Positions 1-8,967 are shown, counted from the first letter of the stretch. The stretch is DNA of 29,858 nucleotides from JAAYDH01 sp964345825 (GCA_964345825.1 CAYFSI010000013.1:1-29858), one strand, 5' to 3'. Notes: a model not told the origin generated them from the letters alone. Program-made: numbers and translations.

Positions 1-479
1 TTAGCAGCGCTGGGGAAACCTAAAGAGTGATCAGTGCAAGCTAAATCGTTATCAATAGTTTTTGGAACACCGACGACAATAATGTCTAAGCCGAGCTCTT
101 TAACTAATAAAGATAACTTGTTGCAGGTATCCATTGAATCGTTTCCGCCATTGACGAAAACATATCTGATGTGATGCTTTTTGAGATTTTCAATAATTTT
201 TAGATATATTGGATCATGGAAATCCTTAGGGAGTTTTCTTCTTGTGGTGCCCAATATGGAACCAGGGGTTTGAAGAAGTAATTCAATTTGATCGCTTTCT
301 TCTAAGCCGAGATCGATCAGATCATCATCAATAAGCCCTTCAATACCATGTTGCGAACCATAGATGTGATCGATTAAATCGGGATGTCTTTTTGCTTCGA
401 GAATCGCCCCATATAAAGACGAATTTATTACCGAGGTTGGTCCTCCTGATTGGATATATACCATGTTTTTACTTTTCAT
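1..479 (-). CDS. pfp: Pyrophosphate-dependent 6-phosphofructokinase, partial (C-terminus outside window)
   Basis: This would phosphorylate fructose 6-phosphate to fructose 1,6-bisphosphate in cytoplasmic glycolysis, with PPi rather than ATP as donor. About 159 residues are visible from the ATG at 479; the frame is still open at base 1. Visible motifs are the N-terminal glycine loop SGGPTSVIN, GGNDSMDT (residues 111-118) and PKTIDND (139-145). In the family, an Asp where ATP enzymes have Gly in GGDGS (here D114), and a Lys in PKTIDND where ATP enzymes have PGTIDND (here K140), mark PPi use. The start is supported by an AAAGGA site about 8 nt upstream and a promoter at 512-540. It is divergent from the kinase at 710. 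Family assignment is firm; donor choice rests on these two residues. Confidence 0.9.
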   Translation of the reverse strand, partial: MKSKNMVYIQSGGPTSVINSSLYGAILEAKRHPDLIDHIYGSQHGIEGLIDDDLIDLGLEESDQIELLLQTPGSILGTTRRKLPKDFHDPIYLKIIENLKKHHIRYVFVNGGNDSMDTCNKLSLLVKELGLDIIVVGVPKTIDNDLACTDHSLGFPSAA

Positions 480-511
480 ATATCAATTTTCCTTTATTCT
501 AACTAAGTAAT

Positions 512-540
512 ATTATCCTAATATTCTGACCAAATTTCAA
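512..540 (-). promoter_or_regulatory. Sigma-A-type promoter of the phosphofructokinase gene
   Basis: On the minus strand TTGAAA (540-535) and GATAAT (517-512) are separated by exactly 17 nt. Transcription would begin near 505, giving a leader of about 25 nt with the AAAGGA ribosome site. The -35 hexamer lies within an inverted repeat (528-552). Confidence 0.6.
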
Positions 541-552
541 TAATTATTGGTC
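528..552. repeat. Inverted repeat GACCAA-N13-TTGGTC over the pfp -35 region, possible operator
   Basis: GACCAA at 528-533 and TTGGTC at 547-552 form 6-bp arms whose centre (about 540) falls on the -35 hexamer of the pfp promoter. A second element with the same TTGGT/ACCAA half sites lies at 611-630. Position suggests a repressor site; this is inference. Confidence 0.3.
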
Positions 553-610
553 CTGAATAACATTTAAGAGAAAGAGAAATACTAATTTTTCTTTCCTCAA
601 AAAAATTTCA

Positions 611-630
611 TTTGGTGTGGTTATACCAAA
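611..630. repeat. Inverted repeat TTTGGT-N8-ACCAAA in the pfp/kinase intergenic region
   Basis: TTTGGT (611-616) and ACCAAA (625-630) are perfectly complementary over 6 bp. They share the TTGGT half site with the repeat at 528-552. The element lies about 80 bp before the kinase start, where I find no convincing promoter, so it could be an operator or chance. Confidence 0.3.
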
Positions 631-709
631 ATTGTTTATTTTATTTGCATAATAACGGCGTCCCATATAAAATCAATGTGCTAGTTTTATATACTAAGGA
701 GGCAATAAT

Positions 710-2350
710 ATGTCATTTACTGTGACTTTTAAACAACAAACAAAAACTTATGACAAACCAGTCAGCGTACTCGAGGTGATTGGCGATAATCGTGAATACT
801 TATGTGCTTATGTTAATAATAGAGTCCGCGAGTTGACCTATTTGATTAGTAAGGATTCCGAAGTGACTCCCTTAACTGTCAAAGATCGCGATGCGAAACC
901 AACTTATGAAGCATCACTTCGCTTTTTAGTGGCGATGGCGATGAGAAATATTCACCCAGAAATCGAAATTCGTCTTTCGTACAATGTCTCTCGTTCCATT
1001 TTTATGCAAATTCTCAATCCAGGTGTGACCAGCACGAACCAAATGGTCAAAGAACTCATCGCTGAAATGAATAGAATCATTGAAAAAGATATGCCACTCG
1101 TTAGAAGTATTGTCAGCAAAGAAGAAGCTGCCCGTATTTTCAAAGAGGAAGGCTATCAAGATAAGGTCGATATTCTAGACTATCGTCCAGAGAAGACCGC
1201 TCATATTTATACATGTAGCGGATACAACAATTACATGTACAACCGCATGGTTCCTTCAACAGGATACATCACCAAATGGGATATTAAGTTCTATCATCCA
1301 GGAATAATCGTTCGTTATCCACGACCAGAATGCGGAGGAGAAATTCCACCATTTGAAGATGCTCCAACATTCGGTAAGACTTTGAAGAGAGCTCACCAAT
1401 GGGCAAAAGCCACTGGAGGAGATACTATCGTCAGCATCAACCGCCATCTCAAGGAAGGTGGCCCAGTTGACATGATCAACTTGAGCGAACACAAACACAA
1501 CCAACAATTTACCGAATTAGGAACAATGATTGAGGCCGACAAAGAAAATATCCGTTTGATTTGTATCGCCGGTCCTTCTTCTTCTGGAAAAACAACTTTC
1601 GCTAATCGTTTAAGAATCGAATTGCTCTCTCGTGGTATTAATCCCATTAGAATTTCGATGGATGATTACTATCGCCCAAAGAATGAAGCGCCAAAAGATG
1701 AAGAAGGTAATCCTGATTTAGAGTCTGTTGAAGCTTTGGATATCGAAACATTCAACCAAAACATCTCTGATCTCGTCTGTGGTTTGCCGGTCGATTTGCC
1801 AAAATTTGATTTTAAGGTTGGCCATCGTGTTAAAGGAAGAACGCTTCAAATCGCAAGTGATCAGCCAATTATCATCGAAGGCATTCACGCCTTGAATGAA
1901 AGAATGACCGCTTCCATTCCTAGCCACCAAAAATTTAAGATTTTCATCGCTCCACAAGCTCAGGTGAATATCGATAATCACAATCCATTATCTCTCACTG
2001 ATTTACGTCTTTTGCGCCGTATTGTTCGGGATTATCAATTCCGTGGCAGCAGCGCAACAGAAACGATGTCAATGTGGGATAGCGTCCGCCGTGGTGAATT
2101 TAAATGGATTTATAACAATCAAGAAGGTGCGAATTATGTGTTCAACTCCTTCCTAACCTATGAGTTATGCTGCATGAAAAAATATGCATTACCACTGCTT
2201 GAAGTAATCGATAGCGAAAGTGAATTCTTCCCTGTCGCCGAAAGATTAATCAGAATGTTAAAATTCTTTGAGAATCTTCCAGATGAGTGGGTGCCATGCA
2301 ATTCTTTGATGCGCGAATTCATCGGTGGTTCTTGCTACGCTGATGTGTAA
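710..2350 (+). CDS. Nucleoside (uridine-type) kinase fused to TGS/ThrRS-SAD-like N-terminal domains
   Basis: Likely phosphorylates a nucleoside with ATP or GTP (uridine/cytidine salvage is the family precedent). The 546-residue protein has a TGS-like N-terminal part (about 1-65), a middle segment resembling the second additional domain of threonyl-tRNA synthetase (about 70-215), and a C-terminal P-loop kinase of the phosphoribulokinase/uridine kinase family. The Walker A motif GPSSSGKT is at 288-295, followed by a SMDDYYRP substrate-loop motif and FDFKVGHRV. This three-part architecture is a known fusion in Bacillota and Thermotoga; the natural substrate is not settled. The ATG at 710 is preceded by a perfect AAGGAGG (696-702) with 7-nt spacing. 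A terminator follows at once. It has no operon partner. Confidence 0.88.
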   Translation: MSFTVTFKQQTKTYDKPVSVLEVIGDNREYLCAYVNNRVRELTYLISKDSEVTPLTVKDRDAKPTYEASLRFLVAMAMRNIHPEIEIRLSYNVSRSIFMQILNPGVTSTNQMVKELIAEMNRIIEKDMPLVRSIVSKEEAARIFKEEGYQDKVDILDYRPEKTAHIYTCSGYNNYMYNRMVPSTGYITKWDIKFYHPGIIVRYPRPECGGEIPPFEDAPTFGKTLKRAHQWAKATGGDTIVSINRHLKEGGPVDMINLSEHKHNQQFTELGTMIEADKENIRLICIAGPSSSGKTTFANRLRIELLSRGINPIRISMDDYYRPKNEAPKDEEGNPDLESVEALDIETFNQNISDLVCGLPVDLPKFDFKVGHRVKGRTLQIASDQPIIIEGIHALNERMTASIPSHQKFKIFIAPQAQVNIDNHNPLSLTDLRLLRRIVRDYQFRGSSATETMSMWDSVRRGEFKWIYNNQEGANYVFNSFLTYELCCMKKYALPLLEVIDSESEFFPVAERLIRMLKFFENLPDEWVPCNSLMREFIGGSCYADV

Positions 2351-2370
2351 AATTCACAAAAACAAAAAAT

Positions 2371-2394
2371 AAGGGAATTTTAATTCCCTTTTTT
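2371..2394 (+). terminator. Rho-independent terminator, probably bidirectional, inside the end of the convergent gene
   Basis: AAGGGAATT pairs with AATTCCCTT (2371-2390) and a T-run follows to 2394. An A-rich stretch (2361-2369) precedes it, so the minus strand also reads stem plus T-run. The left arm contains the stop codon of the convergent gene (2380-2382) and the right arm encodes its last codons. Confidence 0.8.
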
Positions 2395-3516
2395 CTTGCC
2401 CTTTTCCTGTAATACTTTAAAGTTTGCACTTTCTCGCTTGTGGATGTTCACAAGTTGCGCGTAGTAAACGCTCCTCATTGCCTCGTATCTTTTCATTTGC
2501 TCAGGGCTGACTTCTTTAGAAAATAACGAAACGAATATTTTTTCTAAACGAAAGAAAGATTCATAAAGACTGAGGAGAGTAATGTAATAAAAATAGTCAC
2601 GATTGGAATAGATTAACATCGGTGTACTGTGAATAATTTCGGAACTCATTTCGTAACGGGAGTTATAAAGAGATAAGCCAGCTACTTTTTCCAGTCCATC
2701 GCGGAAATTTAGTTTAAAAGAAGAATCCTTTTCCAATTCCGGAATAGCGTATAACCAGCCATATTCAATATATTTTTTTATGTCTTTGCTTTTCAGATTG
2801 TATTGTTTCATTTCTTCTTTCATTTGATTGAAGATTTCAGTCTGTTTATCTTTATTTTCCATCACATCTTTAAAAGCGATTCCGTATTGCATGTGTTTCA
2901 AATAACGATTAATCAGCGGGCTGCCAAAATGCTCCAAAAGCATGAGGGTGCATTCGCATTCATGAAGTGTTCTCCAAGAAGAAAAAGCTTCCGTTTCAAA
3001 ACCATCAACTAAAAGTGAGAGTGAACATTTGGCGATGCTGAGTGACTTCATGAGCAAGTCGGTAATTAACGTAGATGCCGGATCGTTCTTGTCGTATTTT
3101 TGCAAAATATTTAGGGTGAAATTGATATAGACACTGAGAGATGATATCGGTGGAAAATAAGAATTGGCAATTCGCCTTTCCTTATGTTGAAGTTTAGAAA
3201 GGCTTATATACTTATCGGCGACAATCGAAGCCATCGAAGCTTTGATATTTTCATTGTGGACGAATTCATCAATTTGTTCAGGAGAGCGAACAACGATGCT
3301 ATATAAAAATTCTCCAATGCAATATTCAATAATCTCTAGAGAATTTACATTAACAATTGTCTCAAAAGGAGCCATATTGGCTAGTTGGGAAATAGCCTCC
3401 ATCGCTAAATCATAGACTTCAAAAACAAAGTCTTTGTCTAATGAAGAAGGAACCTTCAAAAAATCAATAATCTTAAATACTTGTTCTTTTCCAAGAGCGT
3501 TAATTTTCTTATCCAA
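2380..3516 (-). CDS. DUF5677-like helical protein of unknown function, last gene of the addBA operon
   Basis: A 378-residue, mostly alpha-helical, Lys/Glu-rich protein with no signal peptide or membrane segment. The central segment around residues 170-200, with the SSWRTLHECECTL motif, followed later by SSEIIHSTP (about 295) resembles the arrangement of DUF5677 proteins, an uncharacterised family often found near defence or repair genes; this match is from memory. The start is a TTG at 3516, behind a strong GGGGGAGG site at 9-10 nt, and overlaps the end of addA by 8 nt, so the two are translationally coupled. The C-terminus is very basic (GKKKGN) and is encoded within the bidirectional terminator. 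Function unknown; context links it to DNA-end processing. Confidence 0.7.
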   Translation of the reverse strand: MDKKINALGKEQVFKIIDFLKVPSSLDKDFVFEVYDLAMEAISQLANMAPFETIVNVNSLEIIEYCIGEFLYSIVVRSPEQIDEFVHNENIKASMASIVADKYISLSKLQHKERRIANSYFPPISSLSVYINFTLNILQKYDKNDPASTLITDLLMKSLSIAKCSLSLLVDGFETEAFSSWRTLHECECTLMLLEHFGSPLINRYLKHMQYGIAFKDVMENKDKQTEIFNQMKEEMKQYNLKSKDIKKYIEYGWLYAIPELEKDSSFKLNFRDGLEKVAGLSLYNSRYEMSSEIIHSTPMLIYSNRDYFYYITLLSLYESFFRLEKIFVSLFSKEVSPEQMKRYEAMRSVYYAQLVNIHKRESANFKVLQEKGKKKGN

Positions 3517-6500
3517 TTTCTCTTTCCTCCCCCGTAAGTGCGCTGATCAGATATAAGCGAATCGGTTTATCACTGATACTTTTAATATAATCCCGGTAAA
3601 CATGTAATTGCTTGATGTATTGTTCATCATCGAGGTTTTTGAGCTTAAAATCAACAATAATAATTTCATCGTTTTTAATAATCAAACAGTCAATTATTCC
3701 ATGCACTTCATTTATTTCATCATAAAATTCATATTCATGACGAAGATTGTCGTTTTTAATGTTCTTAAAAATTGAGGTATTTAAAACATTCAAAACGCAT
3801 CTTGCTAATTGCTCATTTTTAATAAAAGATAAGTCTTTGTTTTCATAATCGACAATCTCTAAAAGATGATGCAACTGAGTTCCAAAATCTAGAAGCGTAG
3901 AATCTGCTACCACGCTCATTTTCTTACTCGCTGTTTTCTTTTCAACTGCTTTAAAAGGTAACGCAATTTCCTTAATATTTATCATTTTAATTAGTTTTTG
4001 CTGACTTTTTTGATTAATTGAAGCGTTTTTCAATAAATAATTTATGCCAATTTTATTTGGCAATTCTAAATACTCCAGAAAATCTTTAAAGGATTTCGCC
4101 TGTTTAAGGTCGCCAATGAATGAAGCCTTTTCATTTTGAGGATATAAGAAAATTAGCTGCTCTCTTACTCTTGTTATTGCGACATAGAATAATCGTAATT
4201 TTTCTTCAAAATCATCGCTGAGAAATTTCTCTTTAATTAAATAATGAGGGAAGGAATCAAATTCAAAATCAGTGGGCAAAGGAAAGAAAATTCCATAAAG
4301 AGGGGAAGCAAGAAATTGGGTATTAACTTCCTTGCGATGAAAGCTCTTGAATAATCCTGGTAAATAGACAATTGGGTATTCTAATCCTTTGGAACGATGA
4401 ATGGTAATTAATGTAACCGCATTGTTTTGTTTTTCTTTACGAGCGACTTTTACTTCTAAACCATAGTTGGTCAGCTCATCAAAATACGAAGAAAATTCGT
4501 CGATTGAAAAGCCAAGGTCGTCCATCGACTTGGTAAAGGTAAGAAAAGTATCAACCATCTCGACATTGTTGTTAATTTTATCGAGGGTTAATAGCTTATG
4601 ATAAATATCAAATTCTTCGTATAGAGCATGAAGTATCTCATACAATGAGTGGTCTTTGGTTAGTTCCACTACTCTCTCAACCCTTTGATACAAGTCTGTG
4701 TGGGGATAAAGTTTATTTTTGACAACATCAAATATCTCTTGATCAGGAAGCCGCAACAAGAAGGAACGAGAAATGGCGACATAGGCATGTTTAAAAGCAT
4801 CGTCCATATTTCTCTTTGCCACACAAGAGAATAAGGTAATGAGATTTTTTGTCACAAAGCCAAGCATCGAATTATCGATTCTTTCATCTTTAATGATGTT
4901 TAAAGGGATACCTAAGGTAGAAAAATAACGCTGATATTTTTCAAAGTCACTGCCTCGATCGACAATGATAGCGAAGTCACTATAGTTAACAAAGCGCTTG
5001 CTATTAACTTCCTTGTCGTAAATTAAACAATGATCATTTATTTTATTGAGAATATCATCGGCAATGATGGCAATTTCTTTATTTACATTGTCATCATTTT
5101 TTTCACTTGGATATCGATAAATTTTTGGTTGATAGTTTGAGTTTTCTTTATCGCTTTCGCCATAAATAACTGGTTCGTAAACGAATTGATGACCGTCTTC
5201 ATAATTAATGATGTTATATCTTGGGTCCATGAGTTTGGCAAAGGACTCATTGATAAACTCAATGATTTGATGACGAGAACGGAAACTGATGTTTAAATCA
5301 ATTTCTCGACCTCCTTGATTCTTTTTATAGGCATTGAATTTGTCTTGGAAGATTTGACAGTTGGCATTACGAAAACGATAGATAGATTGTTTGACATCTC
5401 CCACCATGTATAAATTATCGCGAGCTAAAGCCTGAATAACTCGCTCTTGAACATCCGAAGTATCTTGATATTCATCAACCATAATATAATCAAAGGCATT
5501 TCTAATTTCATTTTTGGCTTCAGGTATAGAAACAATTTCAAGTGCCATGCGGGCAATATCTGGAAAATCATAACTATGTGTCTCTTTTTTGAAATTTAAA
5601 AATCTCTGTTCGATTGTTTTAACCACATCGATGAGAATTTGTGCAAATGGTTTATAAAGGGTGAAAGCTTTTAAAATATTTTCTCGGTGACCGAAATGAT
5701 GTTTTTTCCATGTTGAAAAAGTCTCAGCGATATAACTACGCAAAGGTTTATCTTCTTCAGGGCAATTCGATTTTTGTTTTGGGAATGACAAAGCATCGAG
5801 TGAATCGGATAATTGGTTGTAGTCTTGGGCATTAGTTAGTTGATCGAGAACTTCGCAAATTTTATTGCTATCATCAATATCACTAAGTGATTCGCTCAAG
5901 GTTCTTAGTTCGCGGAAAGCAGAGAGACCTCGCTGAAAATAATCTTCAACATATGAGCAGATTAGTTTTTCATCGTAGCATTCTTCGGAAATAAAACGAA
6001 AAAATGAATCTTTATCAATCTCTAGATTGGCTATTTTTAGTATTTGTTCGACATAATCTCTTAAAACTTGATCGCTTTTCAAACAGAATGCATTAATCAT
6101 TTGAATGAAAAGTGGATTATGCGAAAGATAGTATTCATGGAAAACTTGATCAACAATCTTCTTCTTTTGAATATTAAGCAAACTAGAGTCCATCACGTTG
6201 ATATCACTGGGAATATGGAGAAATGAACTATATTTCTTAACCAAATATAGACTAAAGGCATCGAACGTTTCAATGTGAGCAGCTTCAAGTTCACTTGTTA
6301 AATGGCTGGTGCTAGAATCACCTAATATTTTGTCGCGGAGTCGAATTTTCATTTCGCTAGCCGCAGCGTTGGTAAATGTTAAAACTAAAAATTTGGATAG
6401 TGAGTGGCCAGATTTAACGATTTGAAAAATGCGTTCAGTTAAAACAGCGGTTTTGCCACTTCCCGCTCCGGCAGACACTAAAACATTGCTACCGAGAGTT

Positions 6501-6541
6501 TGAATAGCGTCGAGTTGATTTTCTGACCATTTAAATCCCAT
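3509..6541 (-). CDS. addA: AddA-like ATP-dependent helicase/nuclease subunit A
   Basis: Superfamily 1 (UvrD/Rep) helicase with a C-terminal RecB-type nuclease; with AddB it would resect double-strand breaks for RecA and degrade foreign linear DNA. Motifs in order: Q-motif and Walker A (AGAGSGKT, 24-31), Walker B (VDEYQDT, about 354-360), motif III GDVKQSIYRFR (about 381), motif IV NISFRSR, motif V TIHRSKGLEYP (about 710), motif VI YVAITRVREQL (about 785), then nuclease residues GIID (about 945) and VDFKLK (about 962). At 1010 residues it is shorter than B. subtilis AddA (about 1230). The ATG at 6541 overlaps the end of the upstream addB-like gene by 11 nt and has an AGAGGAGA site. All helicase motifs look intact. 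Confidence 0.9.
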   Translation of the reverse strand: MGFKWSENQLDAIQTLGSNVLVSAGAGSGKTAVLTERIFQIVKSGHSLSKFLVLTFTNAAASEMKIRLRDKILGDSSTSHLTSELEAAHIETFDAFSLYLVKKYSSFLHIPSDINVMDSSLLNIQKKKIVDQVFHEYYLSHNPLFIQMINAFCLKSDQVLRDYVEQILKIANLEIDKDSFFRFISEECYDEKLICSYVEDYFQRGLSAFRELRTLSESLSDIDDSNKICEVLDQLTNAQDYNQLSDSLDALSFPKQKSNCPEEDKPLRSYIAETFSTWKKHHFGHRENILKAFTLYKPFAQILIDVVKTIEQRFLNFKKETHSYDFPDIARMALEIVSIPEAKNEIRNAFDYIMVDEYQDTSDVQERVIQALARDNLYMVGDVKQSIYRFRNANCQIFQDKFNAYKKNQGGREIDLNISFRSRHQIIEFINESFAKLMDPRYNIINYEDGHQFVYEPVIYGESDKENSNYQPKIYRYPSEKNDDNVNKEIAIIADDILNKINDHCLIYDKEVNSKRFVNYSDFAIIVDRGSDFEKYQRYFSTLGIPLNIIKDERIDNSMLGFVTKNLITLFSCVAKRNMDDAFKHAYVAISRSFLLRLPDQEIFDVVKNKLYPHTDLYQRVERVVELTKDHSLYEILHALYEEFDIYHKLLTLDKINNNVEMVDTFLTFTKSMDDLGFSIDEFSSYFDELTNYGLEVKVARKEKQNNAVTLITIHRSKGLEYPIVYLPGLFKSFHRKEVNTQFLASPLYGIFFPLPTDFEFDSFPHYLIKEKFLSDDFEEKLRLFYVAITRVREQLIFLYPQNEKASFIGDLKQAKSFKDFLEYLELPNKIGINYLLKNASINQKSQQKLIKMINIKEIALPFKAVEKKTASKKMSVVADSTLLDFGTQLHHLLEIVDYENKDLSFIKNEQLARCVLNVLNTSIFKNIKNDNLRHEYEFYDEINEVHGIIDCLIIKNDEIIIVDFKLKNLDDEQYIKQLHVYRDYIKSISDKPIRLYLISALTGEEREIG

Positions 6542-8861
6542 TGTCTTCTATCTCCTCTTGTTTCATGTCCTTTGGAAAAACTTTTTGTTCGTGTTTAACA
6601 TAGCAGATATCGTTAAATGGGCAGCGTTTGCAGGAGCCTTCTTGATCTAAAAATTGAGGCTTAACGGGAAAGAGATTCTGGCGAATCTTTTTATTCCCTT
6701 CAATGAAAAGTTTTAGCGCGGTATCACTAAGAGATTGAAAATAATCTTTAGTTTGCACATGGCTATACTTATAGAATTGATTATTTTTAGTTAAGCGAAG
6801 GCTTTTAATGAATGCGGATTCTTCTCCTGGCATCCCAAATGTATCATCAAAGCTATGAATGATGCCAATATCATCAATGATATAGCCATCTAATTTAAGA
6901 TAATTTGGAATTAAGGCGTTTTCTTTTTCTTCTCTACCGATCGAATCAGGAATAATGTGATGGATGAAGAGACCCGATAAGAAATAATCTTTAAATTGAG
7001 GAGATTGACTTGTCAAAAGTGCATAAGTTGGTAGCTGAAAAGAACTTCCAAATTCGACTAAACTCGGATTGAAAGTCTCCTTACCGGTTTTATAATCCAA
7101 AAGAAACATATATTGATTATCACAAATTACTATTTTATCGACAATGCCCTCTACTGATGTGTTGTTATCAATCGGAATAGAGAGAAACTTTTCAGTATAA
7201 ATCTGAGTCTTTTTCATCTTTGAATCGTGTAGTTGAATAGCATCTACTGCCACTTTAATATCCGCTTTTAATTGAAAGAGAAGCACTTGTTCCTCTTCGC
7301 TGAAATGATAATCGCTATTATTCAAGGCGGTTTGATATGATTTTTCAAAATCAAAATTTTCTTGATACATATCTTGGAAAATGTGATGAGCAGCAGTGCC
7401 TAATGCGGAACTAAAATTTCCAGAAAAGGGATCGAGTTTGAGTCCAAAAGAGGCATAATACTGAAAGGGACAGGCATAATAAGTTTTCATCTTGGAGTAT
7501 GAATGTTTAAGAGGTATTACATCATCGAATACTTTTGCCCCAGTAAAATTGTTATCGTAAGAATCATAAGGAATGGAAATCAGTTCCTTTAAAGCATCGA
7601 AGTCTTCATGTTTCTCTTTGTAGAACTTGTTTAAATCAAAAAGGGACCCTAAAGTCATCTCAGCAAAAGTTTTGCTGTAATAGATTTTAGGCAGATGGGC
7701 TTCAATTATTTTCATATTCCATATTTTGGCAAAAGGAGATGGATAAAAATGATTGGCGGCATACCTTTCTGAGTATGAGAAATAATAATGATTATCTTGA
7801 GCAAAGAAAGATGTCAAAATGTGAGATGAAATTTTTCCTTTTTCAAGAGAGGTATTAAGCGAAATAACAGCTTTTTCTTGTTCAGTTAGATAATCGCTAT
7901 CTTGGTAAGACATAGGGAATAATCCCTCGCGAAAACCAAGTACAAATATATGAGCGTCTTTTACCATAATTGGTTCACTAATTAAATTAATGGCAGGATG
8001 GTAAATCTCACTGGGAATTCGATGGCTCTTCAAAGAAGAAATAAGATATTGATACTGTGTTTCAAAGCTAAATCGTTCATCAGCGACTTCATTAACGATA
8101 TCACTTAAAATGGTCTTGTTCTCTTCGGAAATCGTCATCTGATTAAAGCTTTCGACAGCCATCTTTAAATCTCTAATTTGACGATAAACCTTTAAAAAAT
8201 CGCATACAAAATTTTGACTATATAAATTTAGAGATGAGGGAATGTTAATTTTAAAATGAAATTCCTTTTGGAATTGATCAAGATAGTAATAATAATTTGG
8301 ATCGGAACAATAGATATAAATATTGTTTGAGCTAAACCCAGAATCCAGCAAAGAAGAAATCTGATTTAAGCAGGAGAGAGACTCTTCATATATTGTTGGA
8401 TGTTGGCAAATTGTATAACCGCTTTTAACAAAATCACTCGAGTGAATAATTATTTTACAATTTAGAGAATTTAATGACCTAATAAGTTCTTTGTCCAAAA
8501 CAGAATAGCCAAAAACATCCACGCTTTTGTTCTTAAAAAGTCTGATCAAATATGAATCTTTTTTTATCAGACCTAGACTATCCATTTCTTCTTTAATTCT
8601 AAGAAGATATTTAAACTTATCGGCAGAAAAATCTTTTTCAATAAAAGGAAGCAATTGAACAATTTTTATTGCCACATCAACAGAAACGTTTTCCAATATC
8701 ATAATCTCTTTAACAGCTTGAGAATTCATTTTCCCAAAAAAGGAAGCCAAAAAATCTCGCTTATCAACTATCTTGATATCTGCAAAAGAATCAGTTTGAC
8801 GATAGAAATTCAATAAACTCTTATGCATAGCATAGGGAGCAACAATATAACGTCTTGTCAT
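6531..8861 (-). CDS. addB: AddB-like PD-(D/E)XK nuclease with Fe-S cluster cysteines; helicase P-loop absent
   Basis: Partner nuclease of AddA. The C-terminal third holds the AddB signature: Cys464 (YYACPFQYY) plus Cys744, Cys747 and Cys753 (CKRCPFNDIC), the four ligands of the family's 4Fe-4S cluster, around a nuclease core with GTAAHHIFQDM, GIVDKI (about 571) and LLDYKTGK (about 585). At 776 residues it is much shorter than B. subtilis AddB (about 1166). The N-terminus (MTRRYIVAPYAMHKSLLNF) has no Walker A, so the ATP site is lost. The ATG has no Shine-Dalgarno sequence. A consensus promoter ends 6 nt before it, so the mRNA is probably leaderless. First gene of the addB-addA-DUF5677 operon. 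Confidence 0.82.
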   Translation of the reverse strand: MTRRYIVAPYAMHKSLLNFYRQTDSFADIKIVDKRDFLASFFGKMNSQAVKEIMILENVSVDVAIKIVQLLPFIEKDFSADKFKYLLRIKEEMDSLGLIKKDSYLIRLFKNKSVDVFGYSVLDKELIRSLNSLNCKIIIHSSDFVKSGYTICQHPTIYEESLSCLNQISSLLDSGFSSNNIYIYCSDPNYYYYLDQFQKEFHFKINIPSSLNLYSQNFVCDFLKVYRQIRDLKMAVESFNQMTISEENKTILSDIVNEVADERFSFETQYQYLISSLKSHRIPSEIYHPAINLISEPIMVKDAHIFVLGFREGLFPMSYQDSDYLTEQEKAVISLNTSLEKGKISSHILTSFFAQDNHYYFSYSERYAANHFYPSPFAKIWNMKIIEAHLPKIYYSKTFAEMTLGSLFDLNKFYKEKHEDFDALKELISIPYDSYDNNFTGAKVFDDVIPLKHSYSKMKTYYACPFQYYASFGLKLDPFSGNFSSALGTAAHHIFQDMYQENFDFEKSYQTALNNSDYHFSEEEQVLLFQLKADIKVAVDAIQLHDSKMKKTQIYTEKFLSIPIDNNTSVEGIVDKIVICDNQYMFLLDYKTGKETFNPSLVEFGSSFQLPTYALLTSQSPQFKDYFLSGLFIHHIIPDSIGREEKENALIPNYLKLDGYIIDDIGIIHSFDDTFGMPGEESAFIKSLRLTKNNQFYKYSHVQTKDYFQSLSDTALKLFIEGNKKIRQNLFPVKPQFLDQEGSCKRCPFNDICYVKHEQKVFPKDMKQEEIEDNGI

Positions 8862-8867
8862 GAAAAT

Positions 8868-8896
8868 ATTATAAATAATATCGATATAGATATCAA
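8868..8896 (-). promoter_or_regulatory. Consensus promoter placing the transcript start at the addB start codon
   Basis: On the minus strand TTGATA (8896-8891) and a perfect TATAAT (8873-8868) are separated by 17 nt. Only 6 nt (ATTTTC) lie between the -10 and the ATG at 8861, so transcription should begin at or next to the A of the start codon. Confidence 0.7.
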
Positions 8897-8919
8897 TGCA
8901 AGCATCAGGAGCAGTCGTT

Positions 8920-8941
8920 AAAAAAGAGCCCGAAGGCTCTT
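8920..8941 (-). terminator. Rho-independent terminator of the lipoprotein gene, UUCG tetraloop
   Basis: On the minus strand AAGAGCC-TTCG-GGCTCTT is followed by a T-run (8925-8920). It lies about 26 nt after the lipoprotein stop and just upstream of the addB promoter, separating the two units. Confidence 0.9.
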
Positions 8942-8967
8942 ATAGCGTAAATTAAGTTAGCTACTAA

